From an uncultured Actinobaculum sp. (GTDB taxonomy: Bacteria > Actinomycetota > Actinomycetes > Actinomycetales > Actinomycetaceae), in NCBI GenBank assembly GCA_938020505.1, contig CALIHR010000049.1, positions 1-22,406 on the forward strand: 22,406 nucleotides of DNA, read 5' to 3'. Below are positions 16,412 to 22,406 of this stretch, in pieces (the first letter of the stretch is position 1; each line of letters begins with the position of its first letter). The position numbers were made by a program, and so were the translations under genes. The notes under the pieces were generated by a model that saw only the letters and a program-made list of their open reading frames with translations, did no database searches and was not told the DNA's origin.

Positions 16412-16986
16412 GCGTGGATGTCGGGCGCGGCGAGCGCGGCCTTCTCGGCGGCCCGGGCCGCAGCCTCGCGGGCGCCCTTCGTCAGCTTGCGATTGCGCTT
16501 GACCTGCTCGCGCAGCTCGAGCACGGCGTTGATGAGCATCTCGGGCCGCGGCGGGCAGCCGGGCAGGTAGACGTCGACGGGCACGATGTGGTCGCATCCT
16601 TGAACGATGGCGTAGTTGTTGAACATGCCGCCGGAGGAGGCGCACACGCCCATGGAGACGACCCACTTGGGGTCCGTCATCTTGTCGTAAATGTCGCGCA
16701 CCACCGGCGCCATCTTGTGGCTGACCCGCCCGGAGACGATCATGAGGTCGGCCTGGCGCGGGGAGGCGCGGAAGACCTCCATTCCGAAGCGCGCGGCGTC
16801 GAAGCGCGGCGTTCCGAAGGACATCATCTCGATGGCGCAGCACGCCAGGCCCATCGTCACGGGCCATTGCGAGTTGGTCACCGCCCAGTTGGCCACAGCC
16901 TCGACAGACGTGAGGAAGACCCCCTGGGAGCCGACGTCCGGCGTCTGCGCCCCTGTCGATTCCGTGCGCGCCCGTCTCAATCCCAT
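16390..16986 (-). CDS. nuoB: NADH-quinone oxidoreductase subunit B (cluster N2)
   Basis: Peripheral subunit that binds the terminal 4Fe-4S cluster N2, which reduces quinone. The 198-residue protein has the N2 ligands Cys49 and Cys50 (GLACCAIEMM), Cys115 (GVCASSGG) and Cys144 (LPGCPPRPE), with the same spacing as E. coli NuoB. Start is ATG at 16986 with a GGAGAG ribosome site, 11 bases after the nuoA stop. The C-terminal 30 residues are Lys/Arg/Ala-rich. Its final codons are duplicated downstream in front of nuoC. Confidence 0.98.
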   Translation of the reverse strand: MGLRRARTESTGAQTPDVGSQGVFLTSVEAVANWAVTNSQWPVTMGLACCAIEMMSFGTPRFDAARFGMEVFRASPRQADLMIVSGRVSHKMAPVVRDIYDKMTDPKWVVSMGVCASSGGMFNNYAIVQGCDHIVPVDVYLPGCPPRPEMLINAVLELREQVKRNRKLTKGAREAAARAAEKAALAAPDIHAMKGLLA

Positions 16987-16997
16987 GTGCTCTCCTC

Positions 16998-17357
16998 TCA
17001 ATCCCACTCGAGCCCGCCGCGGCGCCACTCGTAGACGAAGGGCACGGCGATGAGGAAGACGAAGCTCAGCATCGCGACGACGCCGAACAGGCCGAGCTTG
17101 TGGAACGAGACGGCCCACGGATAGAGGAAGACGACCTCGATGTCGAAGACGATGAACGTCATCGCCGTCAGATAGTACTTGACCGGGAAGCGCCCGCGCC
17201 CGCTGGCCGCAGGCGTCGCCTCCACGCCGCATTCGTAGTTTTCGAGCTTGACCCGGTTGTGCCGCTTGGGGCCTAGGAAAGAGCTTATGACGAGGCCGCC
17301 GATCGAGAGCGCCGCGGCCGCGGCGACCATGACCAGCAGAGGGACGTAGGGGTTCAT
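16998..17357 (-). CDS. nuoA: NADH-quinone oxidoreductase subunit A
   Basis: Small membrane subunit of Complex I next to the quinone cavity. The 119-residue protein has three predicted membrane helices (about 5-27, 63-84, 90-108), the conserved loop ENYECGVEA with Cys43, and FDIEVVFLYPWA (71-82) with its conserved acidic residues. Start is ATG at 17357 with an AGGTG ribosome site. The start overlaps the stop of a 14-codon ORF (ATGA), and the ribosome site lies inside that small ORF, so nuoA translation may depend on it. Confidence 0.97.
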   Translation of the reverse strand: MNPYVPLLVMVAAAAALSIGGLVISSFLGPKRHNRVKLENYECGVEATPAASGRGRFPVKYYLTAMTFIVFDIEVVFLYPWAVSFHKLGLFGVVAMLSFVFLIAVPFVYEWRRGGLEWD

Positions 17358-17398
17358 TCGCGCACCTGCTTTCTTGCCTTCATCTTCTTGGAATTCAT
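17354..17398 (-). CDS. Possible 14-codon linker ORF between menJ-like gene and nuoA
   Basis: A short frame encodes MNSKKMKARKQVRE. Its ATG overlaps the stop of the reductase gene (ATGA at 17395-17398) and its TGA overlaps the nuoA ATG (ATGA at 17354-17357). It therefore fills the whole 37-base gap between the two genes. The peptide is strongly basic and resembles nothing I know. It has no good ribosome site of its own, so it would be translated by coupling to the upstream gene, and it could carry ribosomes down to nuoA. The overlaps are seen directly; translation is inferred, and chance in a short gap is a real alternative. Confidence 0.35.
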   Translation of the reverse strand: MNSKKMKARKQVRE

Positions 17399-18660
17399 GC
17401 TTTCGGGGCCGCCTTCGCCAACGCCGAGACGAGCCGGTCCGTCCAGTCGCCTCCGCGGCGGTCGTAACAGTCGGAGAGCAGCCTCATGACCAGGCGCATG
17501 AGCGTCGGCCGCGGCAGGCCGTGGGCGACGCACAGGTGCATGATCTGAGGGCGCTCGATGAGGCGGGCGAAGGCCCGCCCGAGCGAGTAGTATCCGCCCA
17601 GCTCCTCGCGCATCGCCGCCGGGTAGGCCGCGAGCGCCCGGTCTTTCGCTGTGATCGTGGGGCGCGAGTGCGCCTGGGCCACGGCGTCGGCCGCGAGCCG
17701 GCCCGCCTGGAGCGCGTAGGCGATCCCCTCTCCGTTGAACGGGGAGACCATGCCGCCGGCGTCGCCCACCAGGAGCAGGCCGTCGGCGTAGTGCGGCTTG
17801 CGGTTGAAGGCCATGGGCAGGGCGGCGCCGCGCAGCCGGCCGACCTGGTTTTCTTCCGTGAATCCCCATTCGGACGGCGCATTGGCCATCCACGCCTTGA
17901 ACATCGCGCGATAGTCCAGCCCCGTGGCCTTCGCCGTCGAGGAAAGCGATCCGAGGCCGACGTTGACGATGCCTCCGGCGAGCGGGAAGATCCATCCGTA
18001 GCCGGGCATGAGGTCGGATTTTCCGGGCTTGCCGTTCCACAGCTCCAGGTGGGACTCCATGACGGAGTCCGCCGAGCGAGGCGAGCGGAAATACGTCCGG
18101 TAGGCCACTCCCATGGGCCGGTTCATCGCCTTCTCGCGCCCGACGGCGGTTGCCAGGCGGGCGGAGACTCCCCCGGCGTCGACGACGACGGGCGCTTTGA
18201 AGGCGAGCGGCTCGCGTTCGGCCGACTTTGCCTCGACGCCTATCACCCTGCCGCTGCGCTCGTGCAGGATCGGGCCGACGACGGCGACGTTCTCCCGCAG
18301 GATCGCGCCGGATTTCTGGGCCTTCGCCGCGAGCGCGGCGTCGAGCTCCGCTCGCGGGCAGGCGAGGCCGAAATTGGGCAGGGAGGCGGTCTCCGGCCAC
18401 GGCAGCTCGATCGTGTGGCCGCCCCCGACCGCGCGAAGGCCGGTGTTGCGCGCCCAGCCGCTCGTGTCGACGCCCATGCGGACAAGCTCGGCCACGGCGC
18501 GGGGCGTGAGGCCGTCTCCGCAGACTTTGTCCCGCGGAAACGCCGATTTTTCGAGAAGCAGCACCCTGAGGCCGGCCATGGCGAGATAGTGGGCGGTCGA
18601 CGAACCGGCCGGCCCCGCGCCGACGACGACGGCGTCGGCTTGCATATCGCCCTTGTCCAT
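17395..18660 (-). CDS. menJ: Geranylgeranyl-reductase-family flavoprotein, probable menaquinone reductase MenJ
   Basis: FAD-dependent oxidoreductase expected to saturate one or more double bonds in the menaquinone isoprenoid tail at the membrane. The 421-residue protein opens with a dinucleotide-binding VVVGAGPAGSSTA (11-23), followed by FPRDKVCGDGLTPRAV (41-56) with the conserved Cys-Gly-Asp, PGYGWIFPLAGG (219-230) and the second FAD motif LVGDAGGMVSPFNGEGIAYAL (two parts, 297-317). These resemble mycobacterial MenJ (Rv0561c) as I recall it. The start is taken as ATG 18660 with AAGGA upstream; ATG 18645, behind AAGGG, is an alternative. It is the first gene of the Complex I operon, in line with a quinone-tailoring role. 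A geranylgeranyl reductase acting on other lipids cannot be excluded by sequence. Confidence 0.85.
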   Translation of the reverse strand: MDKGDMQADAVVVGAGPAGSSTAHYLAMAGLRVLLLEKSAFPRDKVCGDGLTPRAVAELVRMGVDTSGWARNTGLRAVGGGHTIELPWPETASLPNFGLACPRAELDAALAAKAQKSGAILRENVAVVGPILHERSGRVIGVEAKSAEREPLAFKAPVVVDAGGVSARLATAVGREKAMNRPMGVAYRTYFRSPRSADSVMESHLELWNGKPGKSDLMPGYGWIFPLAGGIVNVGLGSLSSTAKATGLDYRAMFKAWMANAPSEWGFTEENQVGRLRGAALPMAFNRKPHYADGLLLVGDAGGMVSPFNGEGIAYALQAGRLAADAVAQAHSRPTITAKDRALAAYPAAMREELGGYYSLGRAFARLIERPQIMHLCVAHGLPRPTLMRLVMRLLSDCYDRRGGDWTDRLVSALAKAAPKA

Positions 18661-18834
18661 TGGCCTCAGTTCCTTTGCGCTATTCGGCGCCACAATCCTA
18701 TGCTGTGAGCCACTGCACCGACGACGGAAAATACGTAATATTCGTCTTTCGATATTGCGAAACGGCGGAATCAAAGGGCTTGGTCTTTCGTCCCACGCGT
18801 CGATGACAAGAAGATCACACCCCGGAGCGCGCGC
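18661..18834 (-). promoter_or_regulatory. Likely promoter and operator region of the menJ-nuo operon
   Basis: This 174-bp gap has the most AT-rich stretch of the window (about 18728-18756) and no gene. On the minus strand two weak promoter candidates are visible: TATTAC (18735-18740) 16 bases after TTTCGC (18757-18762), and a -10-like TAGGAT (18695-18700) nearer the gene without a clear -35. An inverted repeat, AATATT then ATATT around CGTCTTTCG (18737-18756), overlaps the first candidate and could bind a repressor or activator. A 12-bp palindrome GAGCGCGCGCTC (18825-18836) overlaps the menG stop but has no U tract. The operon may also be read through from menG. Confidence 0.4.
18737..18756. 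promoter_or_regulatory. Inverted repeat, candidate regulator site
   Basis: AATATT (18737-18742) and ATATT (18752-18756) flank CGTCTTTCG, giving a 7-bp stem with a single bulged base around a five-base loop. It is AT-rich in otherwise GC-rich DNA and lies between the candidate -10 and -35 elements of the menJ-nuo operon, with a TACGTA palindrome adjoining at 18732-18737. I do not recognise the consensus of a known regulator. Confidence 0.3.
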
Positions 18835-19536
18835 TCAGATCGGCCGAACAGCCCTGTGAATCGCGACGACGCCGCCCGTCAGGTTCCGGTACGCGACCGA
18901 GCGCCACCCGGCGTCCTGAATCATTCGGGCCAACTCGGCTTGATCAGGCCAGGCGAGGATCGACTCGCCGAGGTAGTCGTAGGCCGATTTGTCTGAGGAG
19001 AACGCCTCTGACAGCGCGGGGACGACGGCGCCAAGATAGAAGGAGTACAGCCTGCGCATCGGCCCCCACACGGGGGTGGAAAACTCTGCGATCGCCAAGC
19101 GCCCGCCGGGTTTGGCCACTCGCAGCATTTCCTTCAGGGCCTTGCGCGGGTCGTTGACGTTGCGCAGCCCGTAGGACATCGTGACGACGTCGAAGGCCTC
19201 GTCGGCGAAAGGCAGGCGCATGGCGTCGCCGGCCACGCAGGGGATTTCGGGGCGGCGCGAGCGGGCTTCGGAGAGCATGCCCAGAGAGAAGTCGCACGCG
19301 ACGGCGGATGCGCCGTTTTCTGCGTAGGAGGCCGTGGACGTCGCGGTTCCCGCTGCGAGGTCGAGGACGCGGTCCTCCGGCCCGGCCGCAACCGCCGCAG
19401 CCACGGCGGCCCGCCAGACTCTGACCTGGCCGAGGGAGGCGACGTCGTTCATAAGGTCGTAACGGGAGGCGACCTCGTCGAACATCCTGGAGACTTCCCC
19501 GGGCCTCTTCTTCAGACTCGCGCGGCGGTTTGCCAT
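18835..19536 (-). CDS. menG: Demethylmenaquinone methyltransferase
   Basis: Transfers a methyl group from S-adenosylmethionine to demethylmenaquinone, the last ring step of menaquinone synthesis (UbiE/MenG family). The 233-residue protein has the N-terminal signature SRYDLMNDVASLGQVRVWR (24-42), the SAM-binding motif VLDLAAGTATSTASY with slight divergence from the usual GTGD, and the second signature RVAKPGGRLAIAEFS. Length is standard. Start is ATG at 19536 with an AAAGGGGG ribosome site. With no ubiquinone genes in view and menB, menE and menA alongside, the menaquinone role is favoured over UbiE. It is divergent from menB and lies upstream of the menJ-nuo operon on the same strand. Confidence 0.95.
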   Translation of the reverse strand: MANRRASLKKRPGEVSRMFDEVASRYDLMNDVASLGQVRVWRAAVAAAVAAGPEDRVLDLAAGTATSTASYAENGASAVACDFSLGMLSEARSRRPEIPCVAGDAMRLPFADEAFDVVTMSYGLRNVNDPRKALKEMLRVAKPGGRLAIAEFSTPVWGPMRRLYSFYLGAVVPALSEAFSSDKSAYDYLGESILAWPDQAELARMIQDAGWRSVAYRNLTGGVVAIHRAVRPI

Positions 19537-19732
19537 GCCGTGCGCCCCCTTTCTTCTGTGCCTCTTGTTCGGGCGCCTCGCATTCTACTAGCGTCTTTCG
19601 GAAGGCCGGTCAGCACACCGAGCAGCCTTCTCACAGCGAGCCGGCTTTTCACACGCGCCTCCTCACGCACCCGCCTTCTCGCAGCGAGCCGGCTTCAGGC
19701 GCCCTCAAGCCTCACGCCTTAAACTTTCATCC
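19537..19732. promoter_or_regulatory. Divergent promoter region between menG and menB
   Basis: For menG (minus strand) a -10-like TAGAAT is at 19582-19587, giving a short leader with a ribosome site; no good -35 is seen. For menB (plus strand) a -10-like TAAACT is at 19720-19725, seven bases before the ATG, which suggests a leaderless transcript. A near-perfect 23-bp direct repeat lies between them (listed separately). No small gene was found here. Confidence 0.45.
19625..19695. repeat. 23-bp direct repeat upstream of menB, 48-bp period
   Basis: The segments 19625-19647 and 19673-19695 are identical except for A/G at the ninth base. Each begins GCCTTCTC and ends in GAGCCGGCTT, which holds the palindrome AGCCGGCT. 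The distal copy ends about 25 bases before the menB -10 candidate. Two phased copies next to a promoter fit a regulator-binding pair, but they could also be a simple duplication. Confidence 0.75.
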
Positions 19733-20701
19733 ATGGACGAATTCCCTCCGCTTCCCGCGGCAGTCTCCGAGGCCTTCGACCCCGAGCGCTGGCGCGACGT
19801 CGTCGGACTCGATTTGCAGGACGTCACCTACCACCGCGGAGTCGAACGCACCCGGAGGGCTGACGGCGCCGTCGCCGCGTGCGCCGACCTCCCCGTCGTC
19901 CGCATCGCCTTCAACCGCCCCGAGCTGCGCAACGCCTTTCGGCCCGAAACCGTCGACTCTCTCTACCGCGCGCTCGACCACGCCAGGCTCGACCCGTCCG
20001 TGGGCGCGGTCATCCTCACGGGCAACGGCCCCTCCCCCAAGGACGGCGGATGGGCTTTCTGTTCGGGAGGCGACCAGCGCGTGCGCGGACGCGACGGGTA
20101 CAGGTATGAGAACGGCGCGGCAAGGTCCGACGCCGGGAGCGCGTCCAACGGCAGGCTGCACATCCTCGAGGTCCAGCGGCTCATCCGGAACATGCCGAAA
20201 GTCGTCATCGCCGCGGTTTCGGGATGGGCCGCAGGCGGCGGACACTCCCTCCACGTGGTCTGCGACCTGTCGGTCGCCTCGCTCGAACACGCCCGCTTCA
20301 AGCAGACGGACGCGAACGTCGGGTCGTTCGACGCCGGCTACGGCTCGCAGCTGCTCGCCCGCCAGGTGGGCGACCGCAGGGCCCGGGAGATCTTTTTCCT
20401 GGCGCGGACCTATTCGGCGGAGGACGCCGTCGCCTGGGGCGCGGTCAACGAGGCGGTCCCCCACGCCGAGCTGGAGAACCGCGCGCTCGAGTACGCAGCG
20501 ACCGTGGCGCAGAAGTCTCCACAGGCCATCCGCATGCTCAAGCTGGCCTTCAACGCCGCCGACGACGGCATCGCCGGCATGCAGGCCTTCGCGGGCGAAG
20601 CGACTCGACTCGCATACATGACCGAGGAAGCCCGCGAGGGGCGCGACGCTTTCCTCGAACGGCGCTCCCCCGACTGGTCGCCCTTCCCTTACTATGCGTG
20701 A
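19733..20701 (+). CDS. menB: 1,4-dihydroxy-2-naphthoyl-CoA synthase (type II)
   Basis: Closes the second ring of the naphthoquinone from o-succinylbenzoyl-CoA; a crotonase-fold cytosolic enzyme. The 322-residue protein has WAFCSGGDQ (107-115), GWAAGGGHSLHVVCDL (164-179, oxyanion hole and substrate site), QTDANVGSFD (191-200) and the C-terminal RSPDWSPFPYY signature. Asp193 replaces the Gly of E. coli MenB that binds bicarbonate, as in M. tuberculosis MenB (Asp185), so this is the bicarbonate-independent type. Ser198 and Asp200 match the other known active-site residues. Start is ATG at 19733; there is no Shine-Dalgarno, and a -10-like TAAACT seven bases upstream points to a leaderless mRNA. 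Confidence 0.97.
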   Translation: MDEFPPLPAAVSEAFDPERWRDVVGLDLQDVTYHRGVERTRRADGAVAACADLPVVRIAFNRPELRNAFRPETVDSLYRALDHARLDPSVGAVILTGNGPSPKDGGWAFCSGGDQRVRGRDGYRYENGAARSDAGSASNGRLHILEVQRLIRNMPKVVIAAVSGWAAGGGHSLHVVCDLSVASLEHARFKQTDANVGSFDAGYGSQLLARQVGDRRAREIFFLARTYSAEDAVAWGAVNEAVPHAELENRALEYAATVAQKSPQAIRMLKLAFNAADDGIAGMQAFAGEATRLAYMTEEAREGRDAFLERRSPDWSPFPYYA

Positions 20702-20712
20702 GGTCGATTGCC

Positions 20713-22029
20713 ATGCGTGAGAACGATTTGAGCCCCTCCCACAACGCCCCTCGCCCTCGCGCAGTCGCGGGCGGCACGAGCCCTGGCGCCCGCGAGCGCA
20801 CTCTCGACGTCGCCCGGCGGTTCGCTTCCTCCGGTCCGTCTCTTCAGCCCGCCCCGCCCCTGCGGCTCGGCCCTCCCCTGCAGCCCGATGCTCCGACGAT
20901 GCTGACGGACGAATCCCTCGTCCGAGGCGGCAACCCGGTTGACGACGCCTTCGCTTGCGGCCCGATCCCGCCGGGAACCGCCTTGATTCTGCGAACTTCG
21001 GGTTCGACGACGGGCGTGGGAAGCCTCGTGGCGATCTCGCGGGAGGCCCTCCTCGCCTCCGCCGCGGCGACCGAGGAGGCCCTCGGCGGCCCCGGCCGTT
21101 GGGTCACATGCCTGCCCACCGACCACATCGCCGGTTTCCAGACCCAGTTCCGTTCGGCCGTTGCGGGCCTGGCCCCCGTCGACGCCGGCGCCGGCCGCCC
21201 CGAAGACCTCGCGCGGGCCGCTGAATTCGACGCTGACTTCGCCGGAAAGTCCGCGCCCCTTTACGCTTCTCTCGTTCCCACCCAGCTCAGGCGCCTTCTC
21301 GCCAGCCCGGCCGCGCGGGCCGCCAGGCGCTTCGACGCCGTCCTCGTGGGAGGGGCCGCCGCAGGCGCCAGGCTTCTGGAGGCCGCCCGGGCCGCGGGGC
21401 TGAAGGTCGTCACCACATACGGAATGACGGAAACCTGCGGCGGCTGCGTGTACGACGGCCGCCCCATCGGGGACGCCCGCGTCGCCGTCGAGGCCGAGGA
21501 CGCCCACGCCGCCGTCGAGGCCGGCCGCATCGTCTTGTCTGGCTCGGCGGTGGCGCTCGGATACGTGGGCGGCCCCGGTTTCGCCGGGACGTTCCGCACG
21601 AGCGACGTCGGCCGCCTGGAGGCCGGCCGCCTCACCGTGCTCGGGAGGGCCGACGACGCAATCACCACAGGCGGCATGACGATCATGCCCGCCGTCGTCG
21701 AGGAGGCTCTCGCGCGCAGCGGGGCGGGCGAAAGCGTCGTCGTCGGAATCGACGACGACGAGTGGGGAGAGATCGCCGTGGCCGTCGTGGGCGCGACGGG
21801 GCTTTCCCGGCCGACTGCCTCCAAGATGCGCAAAGCGATCGCCGAAGAGCACGGAAAAGCCTACGTTCCCAGACTGTTCCTCAGCTTCTCAGACCTTGGG
21901 CTCTCGGATCCCGTGCCCTCAAGCGCCGGCTCCGGCGGCCTTCCCCTGACCGCCTCCGGCAAACCGGACAGGCGTGCAATCCGCGAACTCGTCCGCCGCG
22001 CCCTGGACCGCCGCTCTCCTTCTTCGTAA
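20713..22029 (+). CDS. menE: o-Succinylbenzoate-CoA ligase, AMP-binding
   Basis: Activates o-succinylbenzoate to its CoA thioester, the substrate of MenB, through an acyl-AMP. The 438-residue protein has the ANL-family motifs in order: phosphate loop RTSGSTTGVGS (94-104), TYGMTETCGG (235-244), TSDVGR with the ribose-binding Asp298, GRADDAITTGG (311-321) and the C-terminal TASGKPDRR with catalytic Lys417. The phosphate loop lacks the usual Pro-Lys pair after the second Thr-Gly. About 60 N-terminal residues are Pro/Arg-rich and may not belong to the fold. Start is taken as ATG 20713 behind GAGGT; GTG at 20698 (overlapping the menB stop as GTGA) is an alternative, and a later start is possible. 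Annotation as MenE rests on motifs plus the menB and menA neighbours. Confidence 0.9.
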   Translation: MRENDLSPSHNAPRPRAVAGGTSPGARERTLDVARRFASSGPSLQPAPPLRLGPPLQPDAPTMLTDESLVRGGNPVDDAFACGPIPPGTALILRTSGSTTGVGSLVAISREALLASAAATEEALGGPGRWVTCLPTDHIAGFQTQFRSAVAGLAPVDAGAGRPEDLARAAEFDADFAGKSAPLYASLVPTQLRRLLASPAARAARRFDAVLVGGAAAGARLLEAARAAGLKVVTTYGMTETCGGCVYDGRPIGDARVAVEAEDAHAAVEAGRIVLSGSAVALGYVGGPGFAGTFRTSDVGRLEAGRLTVLGRADDAITTGGMTIMPAVVEEALARSGAGESVVVGIDDDEWGEIAVAVVGATGLSRPTASKMRKAIAEEHGKAYVPRLFLSFSDLGLSDPVPSSAGSGGLPLTASGKPDRRAIRELVRRALDRRSPSS

Positions 22030-22045
22030 CGCCTCTCCCGTTCTC

Positions 22046-22072
22046 TCGGCGCCGCGCCACGGACCGCCGAGC
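22046..22072. other. Hairpin between menE and menA
   Basis: CTCGGCG (22046-22052) pairs perfectly with CGCCGAG (22066-22072), and inside it CCG (22053-22055) pairs with CGG (22061-22063) around a five-base loop. The stem is strong but no T run follows, so it is not a standard intrinsic terminator. It may slow or partly end transcription after menE, or protect the 3' end, ahead of a separate menA start. Confidence 0.4.
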
Positions 22073-22093
22073 CTCGCAGCGTCTAACCGCCGG

Positions 22094-22105
22094 TACCATG
22101 GCTCC
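22094..22105 (+). promoter_or_regulatory. Possible -10 element for a leaderless menA transcript
   Basis: TACCAT (22094-22099) fits the TANNNT pattern of actinobacterial -10 elements and lies six bases before the menA GTG. No Shine-Dalgarno is visible upstream of that GTG. The spacing is nearly the same as in front of menB. No convincing -35 was seen, so this is tentative. Confidence 0.35.
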
Positions 22106-22406
22106 GTGGCGGTTTCAGATTGGATCGAAGGGGCGCGCCCGAAGACGCTGCCCGCGGCTTTGGCCCCTGTCATGGCCGGGACGGCGGTGGCACTGCACAT
22201 GGGCGAAGCGTCCCCCGTTCGCGCCGCGCTCGCCGCGGTTCTCGCCCTCGCGCTGCAGGTGGGGGTCAATTTCGCCAACGACTATTCGGACGGCATCAGG
22301 GGCGCGGACGCCGTCCGCGCCGGCCCGCCGCGGCTGACCGGCGGCGGCAAGGCCTCCCCCGGCACGGTCAGACGCGCCGCGTTCGCGGCCTTCGGGGTCG
22401 GCTCGG
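22106..22406 (+). CDS. menA: 1,4-dihydroxy-2-naphthoate polyprenyltransferase, N-terminal part (cut by window edge)
   Basis: Integral membrane prenyltransferase that joins the polyprenyl tail to the naphthoate ring. The first 100 residues are visible and the gene runs off the right edge. The N-terminus SDWIEGARPKTLPAALAPV (4-22) is characteristic of MenA, a first membrane helix follows, and NDYSDGIRGAD (58-68) is the Asp-rich motif that binds the prenyl diphosphate through Mg. The start is GTG at 22106, because the nearby ATG at 22098 is out of frame. It follows menE by 76 bases and may have its own promoter. Confidence 0.93.
   Translation, partial: MAVSDWIEGARPKTLPAALAPVMAGTAVALHMGEASPVRAALAAVLALALQVGVNFANDYSDGIRGADAVRAGPPRLTGGGKASPGTVRRAAFAAFGVGS

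Noticed and set aside
18825..18836. GAGCGCGCGCTC palindrome as an intrinsic terminator of menG
   Set aside because: The stem has no room for a loop without losing pairs and is not followed by a U run, so it is mentioned only as part of the promoter region.
1..22406. Mobile element, phage, toxin-antitoxin or defence system
   Set aside because: No transposase, integrase, phage or defence domain was found, and base composition is even. The content is core respiratory metabolism.

Overview
This 22.4 kb, GC-rich window looks like the chromosome of a high-GC Gram-positive bacterium (Actinomycetota, possibly an Actinomycetales member; the genus cannot be fixed from this sequence). The grounds are actinobacterial traits in the proteins: a type II MenB, a MenJ/geranylgeranyl-reductase-like flavoprotein, NuoH with the C-terminal PVPPLPGQ tail, NuoJ with a long hydrophilic tail, frequent GTG starts, and two genes that appear to be leaderless. 

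Layout. Positions 1-272 hold a 22-bp tandem repeat and a hairpin, with no convincing gene. From 273 to 18660 one dense minus-strand operon reads right to left: a MenJ-like menaquinone reductase, a 14-codon linker ORF, the complete 14-gene nuoA-N set for respiratory Complex I, and a long-chain polyprenyl diphosphate synthase. Most gene junctions overlap by 1 or 4 bases (ATGA, GTGA, TTGA, TGATG), so translation is probably coupled along the operon. A 174-bp gap with the most AT-rich stretch in the window separates this operon from menG (18835-19536, minus), the last methyltransferase of menaquinone synthesis. A 196-bp divergent promoter region lies between menG and the plus-strand menB, menE and menA. 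menA is cut by the right window edge.

How the genes fit together. Almost every gene serves one electron route. The polyprenyl synthase makes the isoprenoid tail, MenE and MenB build the naphthoquinone ring, MenA joins ring and tail, MenG methylates the product, and the MenJ-like enzyme saturates part of the tail. NuoA-N then oxidises NADH, reduces that menaquinone and pumps protons. 

I found no undescribed multi-gene system. The points most worth a second look are: NuoG has lost all four cysteines of the optional N7 iron-sulfur cluster while keeping the exact spacing; NuoG has an insertion inside another cluster-binding region; a small basic ORF is stitched between menJ and nuoA by ATGA overlaps; a 38-nt-period duplication forms the nuoB/nuoC junction; and menB and menA look leaderless.
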